A stretch of 64,000 bases of DNA from Oligoflexia bacterium (GTDB taxonomy: Bacteria > Bdellovibrionota > Bdellovibrionia > Bdellovibrionales > Bdellovibrionaceae), in the NCBI GenBank assembly GCA_016861345.1, contig BOLD01000008.1, forward strand, positions 62,001 to 126,000, given 5' to 3'. Below are positions 58,605-64,000 of this stretch, piece after piece. The notes below the pieces were generated by a model, which saw only the letters and a program-made list of their open reading frames with translations, ran no database searches and had not been told where the DNA came from. The stretch's first letter is position 1, and every line of letters begins with the position of its first letter. Made by a program: the position numbers and the translations under genes.

Positions 58605-59231
58605 GTGAGTCGTATTAAAAATAGTGTATGCAAAATGTGTCGTAGAGAGAATATGAAGCTCTTTCTGAAGGGCGATCGATGTTATTCAGATAAATGTTCG
58701 TTTGAGCGTCGCCCCTATCCGCCAGGTCAGCACGGACAATCTCGTCTCAAGTTTTCTGAGTTTGCGTTGCAGTTACGTGAAAAACAGAAAGCAAAGCGCT
58801 ACTACGGGATGTTTGAACGCCAGTTCCATAAATACTTTGTGGCAGCTGATGCTCAGAAGGAAGTCACTGGAACAGCTTTACTTAAGTTACTTGAAACACG
58901 TTTGGATAATGTTGTGTATTCTATGGGGTTAGCTGGTTCTCGAAGAGAAGCACGCCAGTTGGTGAGCCACAGCCATATTCTTGTTAACGGTAAGAGCGTT
59001 AATATACCAAGCTTTACTCTTGAGAAGGGTGATGTTGTCGAGGTTTGTGAGAAGAGCCGTCAAATGAATAAAGTGATGGCAGCTATACAAGGATCTTCAA
59101 AGCGAACAATCCCATCTTGGCTTGAAGTTGATCATGGTCAGTTCAAAGGTACTGTTAAAGATCTTCCATCTAGAGATGATATTACTCTAGCTGTTGAAGA
59201 GAATATGATCGTTGAGCACTATTCAAGATAA
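58605..59231 (+). CDS. rpsD: 30S ribosomal protein S4 (zinc-binding form)
   Basis: 208 residues from GTG. N-terminal cysteines 9, 12, 26 and 31 form the zinc site of the C+ form. The S4 RNA-binding domain lies at about 97-160 (R-L-D-N-V-V-Y-S-M-G). In E. coli S4 represses this operon. Confidence 0.98.
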   Translation: MSRIKNSVCKMCRRENMKLFLKGDRCYSDKCSFERRPYPPGQHGQSRLKFSEFALQLREKQKAKRYYGMFERQFHKYFVAADAQKEVTGTALLKLLETRLDNVVYSMGLAGSRREARQLVSHSHILVNGKSVNIPSFTLEKGDVVEVCEKSRQMNKVMAAIQGSSKRTIPSWLEVDHGQFKGTVKDLPSRDDITLAVEENMIVEHYSR

Positions 59232-59253
59232 TTAGATTTTGCACGGGGGAACT

Positions 59254-60282
59254 ATGCAACAACATTATTATAAATTTTGGAGAGACCTCATTAAGCCGAA
59301 GGGTTTCGAGGTAGATCGTGATAGTCTTCGTGAAGATTATGCGCGATTCATCATCCGTCCCCTTGAAAAAGGTTATGGAGTGACACTTGGGAACTCTTTG
59401 CGAAGAGTTCTGCTAAGCTCTATGATGGGATCTGCAGTTTCTGCAGTTAAGTTCGAAGGTATATTGCACGAATTTACAACTATTCCAGATGTTCTTGAGG
59501 ATGTTACTGATATCATTCTTAACCTGAAAGAGGTTAGATTTAGACAGTACTCTGCAGAGACTGTTACTCTTAGAATTTCAAAGAGTGGACCAGGGAAAGT
59601 TACAGCAGCTGACATTCAAGGAACTGATAAGATTGAAGTGTTAAATCCGGATAAGCATATTGCTACATTAGGTGCGAATGCTAAATTTAATGCAGAGATT
59701 CTAGTTTCTTATGGTAGAGGCTTTGATTCGGCTGAGACTAGAAATGCTGAGTATCCAGTTGGATTTATTGCTGTGGATTCTCTTTTTAGTCCGGTTAAAA
59801 AGGTAAACTATAGTGTTTCAAATGCACGGGTTGGACAGCGCACGGATTATGATGCTTTGTCATTAGAGGTTTGGACTGATGGGTCTCTTAAGCCAGAAGA
59901 GGCTGTTTCATTGAGTTCTAAAATTCTTAAAGAACAACTTCAAATCTTCCTTACTTTTGATGAGGAAATGGAGCCTACGGAAGAGGCAAAGGACAGTCGC
60001 AATCCTACTTTGAACGATAATTTGTTCCGTTCAGTAGATGATTTGGAGCTTTCCGTTCGCAGTGCTAATTGCCTAAAGAATGCAAACATCAGATATATTG
60101 GTGAATTGGTTGTCAAGACAGAAGCTGAAATGCTCAAGACGAAGAACTTTGGACGAAAATCTTTGAATGAAATTAAGGAGATTTTGTCTGAAATGGGACT
60201 TGGATTGGGTATGAAGATAGAGGGATGGCCGCCCCCAGGGTGGGATCCAAACACGCCTCCTCAGAAGCGTGACCAACAGTAA
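59254..60282 (+). CDS. rpoA: RNA polymerase subunit alpha
   Basis: Dimerises to start polymerase assembly; its C-terminal domain contacts UP elements and activators. The ATG at 59254 after GGGGG gives 342 residues. N-terminal domain with [17 protein letters not shown], and C-terminal domain with L-S-V-R-S-x-N-C-L-K and G-R-K-S-L-N-E-I-K are normal. Confidence 0.98.
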   Translation: MQQHYYKFWRDLIKPKGFEVDRDSLREDYARFIIRPLEKGYGVTLGNSLRRVLLSSMMGSAVSAVKFEGILHEFTTIPDVLEDVTDIILNLKEVRFRQYSAETVTLRISKSGPGKVTAADIQGTDKIEVLNPDKHIATLGANAKFNAEILVSYGRGFDSAETRNAEYPVGFIAVDSLFSPVKKVNYSVSNARVGQRTDYDALSLEVWTDGSLKPEEAVSLSSKILKEQLQIFLTFDEEMEPTEEAKDSRNPTLNDNLFRSVDDLELSVRSANCLKNANIRYIGELVVKTEAEMLKTKNFGRKSLNEIKEILSEMGLGLGMKIEGWPPPGWDPNTPPQKRDQQ

Positions 60283-60308
60283 TTGATTAATCGCAAATAA
60301 AGGTATTT

Positions 60309-60842
60309 ATGAGACACAGAAGAAGAGTAAAACATTTTAGTAGGAAATCGACTGCGCGAAAAGCTCTCTTGAGAGGTTTGATGATTTCTCTGGTAGAGCA
60401 TGGCAGAATTAAAACGACAGTTGAGAAGGCAAAAGAATTGCGTCGTCATATTGAACGTGCTGTTACGCTTGGTAAGAAAAACGACCTAGCGACACGTCGG
60501 CTTTTAATGAGCCGCATTGCTAACAACACGGCTGTTGATGCATTGTTAACGGATATTTCCCCACGATTTAAGAATCGTGCTGGAGGGTATACTCGCATTA
60601 TCAAAATTGGTCGTCGACCTGGTGATACTGCAGAGATGGCATTCATTGAGTTTGTTGATTATGATTGGCAGAATGTGGCTGGAGATAAGACTGATGAAAA
60701 AAATAAGTCTTCCAAAAAGGCATCAAAGGCTGGAGAAGAGCCCAAAGCTAAGAAGGTAAAAAAGTCTACCACCGCATTGGCTGCAAAGAAGAAGACTACG
60801 AAGAAAGCACAGAAGAAAGCAAGACAAGCAGCAAGAGTTTAG
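60309..60842 (+). CDS. rplQ: 50S ribosomal protein L17 with basic C-terminal tail
   Basis: The first 120 residues are ordinary L17 (M-R-H-R-R-R-V-K-x-F-S-R, T-T-V-E-K-A-K-E-L-R). About 55 further residues are Lys/Ala/Thr-rich with low complexity, giving 177 in all against about 120-130 in most bacteria. The tail is probably unstructured and may bind RNA. A strong terminator follows. Confidence 0.96.
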   Translation: MRHRRRVKHFSRKSTARKALLRGLMISLVEHGRIKTTVEKAKELRRHIERAVTLGKKNDLATRRLLMSRIANNTAVDALLTDISPRFKNRAGGYTRIIKIGRRPGDTAEMAFIEFVDYDWQNVAGDKTDEKNKSSKKASKAGEEPKAKKVKKSTTALAAKKKTTKKAQKKARQAARV

Positions 60843-60870
60843 TTCTACTGATTATTCTGACGCTATTTAC

Positions 60871-60899
60871 AAAAAGCCCCCACCGGGGGCTTTTTTTTT
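60871..60899 (+). terminator. Rho-independent terminator after rplQ
   Basis: Stem AAAAAGCCCCC / GGGGGCTTTTT, 3-base loop, then nine Ts. Ends the S10-spc-alpha cluster. Confidence 0.97.
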
Positions 60900-60934
60900 G
60901 CCTATATGATCGTTTGGTGTAATCTGTTCGCCCT

Positions 60935-61510
60935 ATGAAAATCTATATTAAAGCAATTGTGATTTCGCTTGTGCTGGCGATAGCAATCAGTGGTTCTTTT
61001 TATTTTTGGAAAACTGGAACTGATGCTGGTTCTAAGCAGAGTAAAATTAATGGAATTGAACAAATGGAAAGGTATGGAGTGCCCAATTTTGAAGCTATCT
61101 CGCTTGATGGTGATCAGATCTCTTTGGGTAAAATTACGAATCCAATAATGATCGTACACTTTTGGGCTTCTTGGTGTGGGCCTTGTGTTGAAGAAATTCC
61201 CTCTCTTGTAAAGCTAGTTGATGAAATGAAAGGGCAAGTAAAAGTAATTGCGGTATCTGGGGATTCCTCAGACGAAGATGTTCATAATTTTTTAAAATCT
61301 TTTCCAGAGATGAAACACAAAGATATCCACATCATTGTGGATAAATCTCAGAGCATCTCCAGACTGTATGATGTTGATCGTCTTCCGGAATCTTTTATTG
61401 CTAATCAAAAACATCAGTTGATCAAAAAAATTATTGGCTCAACAAATTGGCATACTGCGGATTCGGTTTCGTACCTTAAGGGACAAATTAAAGCTGGGAG
61501 TGATGAGTAG
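60935..61510 (+). CDS. TlpA-like membrane-anchored thioredoxin
   Basis: A 191-residue protein with one N-terminal hydrophobic segment (about 5-26), likely a membrane anchor or uncleaved signal, and a thioredoxin-fold domain with F-W-A-S-W-C-G-P-C (Cys about 78 and 81) and the cis-Pro region D-R-L-P-E-S-F. This group reduces or oxidises cysteines in the periplasm, including apocytochrome haem sites, which would suit the cytochromes in this window, though no direct link is seen. Confidence 0.9.
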   Translation: MKIYIKAIVISLVLAIAISGSFYFWKTGTDAGSKQSKINGIEQMERYGVPNFEAISLDGDQISLGKITNPIMIVHFWASWCGPCVEEIPSLVKLVDEMKGQVKVIAVSGDSSDEDVHNFLKSFPEMKHKDIHIIVDKSQSISRLYDVDRLPESFIANQKHQLIKKIIGSTNWHTADSVSYLKGQIKAGSDE

Positions 61511-61515
61511 CTGAA

Positions 61516-62082
61516 ATGGATGAGAAGGCTAACCAGAAAAGTAATACAAAGACAATAGAGACAATAAAGACAATAGAGACAATAAAGACAATAGAGACAA
61601 TAGAGACAATGAGAGGGAAGATGATATTCGCTGAAAACATCCTGTTAATTGTTGCCCTGCTTGTGTGTGGTTCCGGTGCGTGTGCTAATTTTCCAGAAAA
61701 TGGAATGTGGATTGGCAGTGGGGACACCTTATATTCTGATGGTCAAAATATTAGTTTTATGGAGATCCTTCAAATCAAAAACAATCAAGTACGAGGAAAG
61801 CAGGTCAATCAGGATCGAGAGACTGAGTATATAAAGTGGGATTTGAAATTCAATGCAGATGGCAGTTTTGTAACGACCGATGGTGCTACGGGATATTGTC
61901 GAGCTGATGTTTGCGAGTGGAATGTAAATTCGGACACTTGGGTAATGACTTCGCGATGGATTTTTAATGGGAACGAGTTGCGGCGCGAGGAATCGGGAAG
62001 TTTTGGACAGCTGTCATACCGTATGAGTTCCGTTTTAAAAAGGCAAAATAATTCAATTATCAGACAATTAAGCGCAAGATAG
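61516..62082 (+). CDS. Secreted protein of unknown function with repeat-encoded N-terminus
   Basis: The frame opens at 61516 and passes through a 9-base tandem repeat coding T-I-E / T-I-K units. ATGs at 61609 and 61621 follow; a GAGAGGGA site precedes 61621, which begins a signal peptide (M-I-F-A-E-N-I-L-L ... A-C-A-N). Either the long form (188 residues) or the short one (about 153) could be made. The mature part has two cysteines close together (C-R-A-D-V-C) and resembles small strand-rich exported proteins. Family unknown. Confidence 0.65.
   Translation: MDEKANQKSNTKTIETIKTIETIKTIETIETMRGKMIFAENILLIVALLVCGSGACANFPENGMWIGSGDTLYSDGQNISFMEILQIKNNQVRGKQVNQDRETEYIKWDLKFNADGSFVTTDGATGYCRADVCEWNVNSDTWVMTSRWIFNGNELRREESGSFGQLSYRMSSVLKRQNNSIIRQLSAR
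61552..61614 (+). repeat. 9-base tandem repeat near a start codon
   Basis: Six perfect or near-perfect units ACAATA[GA]AG run from 61552 to 61605, with a degenerate seventh to 61614. The alternating G/A also gives an 18-base higher unit. Nine-base steps keep the reading frame. Confidence 0.95.
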
Positions 62083-62170
62083 CCGGAAAATATTCATCTA
62101 TACCTCAACAAAAGTCTGGATCATGAAGTGACAGATTGCAGGATCAAAGAGATTCTAAAACAATAGTTGA

Positions 62171-62683
62171 ATGGATCTAGAGGTCTCTCGATTAAGGAAA
62201 ATTAAGCTGTTGGCCCTTGATGTCGATGGTGTACTCACAGATTGTCGGGTCTTTTTGGATTCCTCTGGTGAGTGGCGGCGGCTATTCAGTATTCGTGATG
62301 GTTACGGTCTTAAGAGATTAATTGAAGCTGGATACAAAACAGCCATCATTACAGGGACACGAGCTCAGGATATTCGTGAGCGAGCAAAGGCATTGGGCAT
62401 TCATTATTTCTATGAGGGGCATCTCAATAAAGGGCCTGTTCTCGATGAACTGGCCAAAGAAGCGTCTTTAAATCTGAGTGAAATAGCTTATATGGGGGAT
62501 GATATCTTTGATGTTCCCGTACTTCAAAAGGTTGGTTTTGCAGCATCAGTGCCAGATGCTATGGATGAGGCCTTGAAAGTATCCCACTATATCACACGAA
62601 GACCAGCGGGTAATGGAGCAGTTAGGGAAATTTGTGATTTTATCGTTCAATATGGCGCATTTGCCGAGAAGGGAAAGTTGTGA
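62171..62683 (+). CDS. kdsC: 3-deoxy-D-manno-octulosonate 8-phosphate phosphatase
   Basis: HAD-family phosphatase that makes Kdo for lipopolysaccharide. 170 residues: L-A-L-D-V-D-G-V-L-T-D (motif I) near residue 14, I-I-T-G-T (motif II), K-G-P-V-L (motif III) and Y-M-G-D-D-I-F-D (motif IV). No cap domain, as in KdsC. Its TGA overlaps the GTG of the next gene. Confidence 0.92.
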   Translation: MDLEVSRLRKIKLLALDVDGVLTDCRVFLDSSGEWRRLFSIRDGYGLKRLIEAGYKTAIITGTRAQDIRERAKALGIHYFYEGHLNKGPVLDELAKEASLNLSEIAYMGDDIFDVPVLQKVGFAASVPDAMDEALKVSHYITRRPAGNGAVREICDFIVQYGAFAEKGKL

Positions 62684-63390
62684 AAAACTTTTTGATTCCA
62701 ATCATCGTTTTATTTACACAGATTTCTATTGCAGCAGAGGTTATCGAGCTGCCCGAAGAGGAGTTGGCTAAGGAAACAGTGCTTCCCCGTTTTGATAATG
62801 CAGTCACTGTCAAAAATAAAAATATCATCACCTTAAATAAGATTGAAACAAGCGTCTATTTCGGATGGAATTTTACTGAACCGATATACAATCAAAGTAA
62901 AATGGGAATGAATGTTGGATATCACTGGTCTGAAGACTCTGCCTTTATGCTTAATTTCGCGAAATGGAGTGGTGGTCTTAATACCCAGTACACTGATCAG
63001 TTGTACTCACAATATAAACTAGATTTTTCGAGAGCTCCCAAGCCAGAGTATTCTATATATGGAAACTATGAGTTGAAGGCTTACTACGGTAAAATTAGTT
63101 TAACAAAGCAAGGTGTAATGAATTTGCATTTATATCCCATCTTGGGTGCTGGAATAACAAAGTTTCAGCATAAGAATTATTTTGGTGCAAACGTTGGTGT
63201 AGGATGGAAATTTTATTTTTCAAAAAACTGGTCATTAAGAACGGATTTGAAGTTTCAATTTTCTCAATCTCCCTCGCCATTTCTGAAGGATAAAATGAAA
63301 ACAACGGATGGTGTTCCTTTGCCAAGTGAGTTTCAAGATAAGTGGACATATTCGACTATTTTTGATCTTGGAGTTTCAGCAATATTTTAA
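62680..63390 (+). CDS. Outer-membrane beta-barrel-type protein
   Basis: 236 residues from a GTG overlapping kdsC (GTGA). A signal peptide (residues 1-19, ending I-A-A-E) is followed by about 40 linker residues and then amphipathic strands rich in Tyr/Trp/Phe, with glycine turns such as Y-F-G-A-N-V-G-V-G-W-K-F-Y-F. It resembles the outer-membrane beta-barrel domain proteins common in Bdellovibrio relatives. Role unknown. Confidence 0.8.
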   Translation: MKNFLIPIIVLFTQISIAAEVIELPEEELAKETVLPRFDNAVTVKNKNIITLNKIETSVYFGWNFTEPIYNQSKMGMNVGYHWSEDSAFMLNFAKWSGGLNTQYTDQLYSQYKLDFSRAPKPEYSIYGNYELKAYYGKISLTKQGVMNLHLYPILGAGITKFQHKNYFGANVGVGWKFYFSKNWSLRTDLKFQFSQSPSPFLKDKMKTTDGVPLPSEFQDKWTYSTIFDLGVSAIF

Positions 63391-63581
63391 TTTTAACTAT
63401 GGGGGTTTGATGGCGAGATTGTTACTGAAAAGTAATGAGTTTTTGCATATGTCCCCCAGGTCCTTTGTCGCGCTCTAGAAAATTAAGTTGTGTAACAGTT
63501 CATAATATCGGTCTAGTTTCTTTAGCAGTTGCTACAACTATTGGAGTTCATTCGCTATCTTAATGAAACGAGGGTCTTAGT

Positions 63582-64000
63582 ATGCACCGTTTAACTCTTC
63601 TCATTATATCGACTCTGGTCTTTATTTCATCCCCATCTATCTTGTTTGCACAAGAGGCTGATGACGTTGATGTTGAAATGGTTGAGGCAGAGCTTAAAAA
63701 ATCAGAAATCAAACCAAGTACCGCGCCATCTCAAAGGCCAAGCGAGTCTGCTAAAGATATCGAAGTAGAGAGGCTAACTGATTTAGGAAAATTATCATCA
63801 TTTAGTGAGGTTTCAGTATTGCAGAAGCGGTATATGCCGAAGACTGGCCGATTTCAGTTTTTTGGAGGTCTCTCTCTTGTAGCAAATGATCCTTGGTTTT
63901 TGGGGACAGGTTTAAATGGGCGAGTTTCGTATGGATTTACAGAAGCTTGGGGAGTTGAGTTGGTGGGAACTTTTCTGACCTCATCGCAGAAAGATGCGGT
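63582..64000 (+). CDS. Outer-membrane beta-barrel-type protein (cut by window end)
   Basis: An ATG at 63582 with GAGGG before it opens a frame that runs off the window (about 139 codons seen). Signal peptide ends L-F-A-Q-E (about residue 24), then an acidic, low-complexity linker (about 25-75), then strands such as F-Q-F-F-G-G-L-S-L and T-G-L-N-G-R-V-S-Y-G-F with E-A-W-G-V-E-L. Probably a relative of the gene before it, with which it shares linker-plus-barrel layout. Confidence 0.75.
   Translation, partial: MHRLTLLIISTLVFISSPSILFAQEADDVDVEMVEAELKKSEIKPSTAPSQRPSESAKDIEVERLTDLGKLSSFSEVSVLQKRYMPKTGRFQFFGGLSLVANDPWFLGTGLNGRVSYGFTEAWGVELVGTFLTSSQKDA

Noticed and set aside
61552-61614. Short repeats that could be taken for a CRISPR array
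   Set aside because: Units are nine bases with no spacers; this is a simple tandem repeat.

Overview
The window looks like chromosomal DNA of a Gram-negative, diderm bacterium, most probably a member of the Bdellovibrionota (Bdellovibrio relatives). The reasons are a TIGR02147-type regulator, many small secreted or outer-membrane proteins without recognisable families, NtrY/NtrX-type signalling, a KdsC phosphatase (so Kdo/LPS) and proteobacterial gene order in the ribosomal blocks. Base composition is moderately AT-leaning. No rRNA, IS element, prophage or CRISPR array was seen. The assignment is an inference from gene content.

Left part (1-15 kb) is accessory, envelope-oriented DNA. It holds two related gene groups. 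Group A (904-3267) encodes a YceI protein, a protein with an N-terminal CxxCH haem site followed by a beta-barrel-like region, and a di-haem lipoprotein. Group B (9904-12878) encodes a di-haem lipoprotein broken by an in-frame TAG, a YceI protein, a small barrel-like protein and a second haem/barrel protein. Together they look like a duplicated outer-membrane electron-transfer module, with one copy decaying. Between them lie a TIGR02147 regulator divergent from a secreted protein, a lipoprotein and a secreted CocE/NonD-type hydrolase.

Middle part (15-30 kb) holds an NtrY/NtrX two-component pair overlapping proS and a YciI-like gene, a thioredoxin-like 2Fe-2S ferredoxin, a P-type cation ATPase, an NnrS membrane protein, a double cyclic-nucleotide-binding protein, pyrF, a Pro/Cys-rich secreted protein and a TrmH/RlmB-type rRNA methyltransferase.

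Right part (29.7-60.9 kb) is the core translation/transcription region: tRNA-Thr-Tyr-Gly-Thr, tuf, tRNA-Trp, secE-nusG-rplKAJL-rpoBC, then rpsL-rpsG-fusA, then the S10-spc-alpha cluster through rplQ. The order is the classical one except that rplX (L24) is missing between rplN and rplE. A 37-codon rpmJ lies between adk and rpsM. Many genes in the S10-spc part use TAG stop codons that are merged with the next Shine-Dalgarno sequence.

The end (60.9-64 kb) has a TlpA-like thioredoxin, a secreted protein with a 9-base tandem repeat near its start, kdsC and two outer-membrane beta-barrel-type proteins, the last cut by the window edge.
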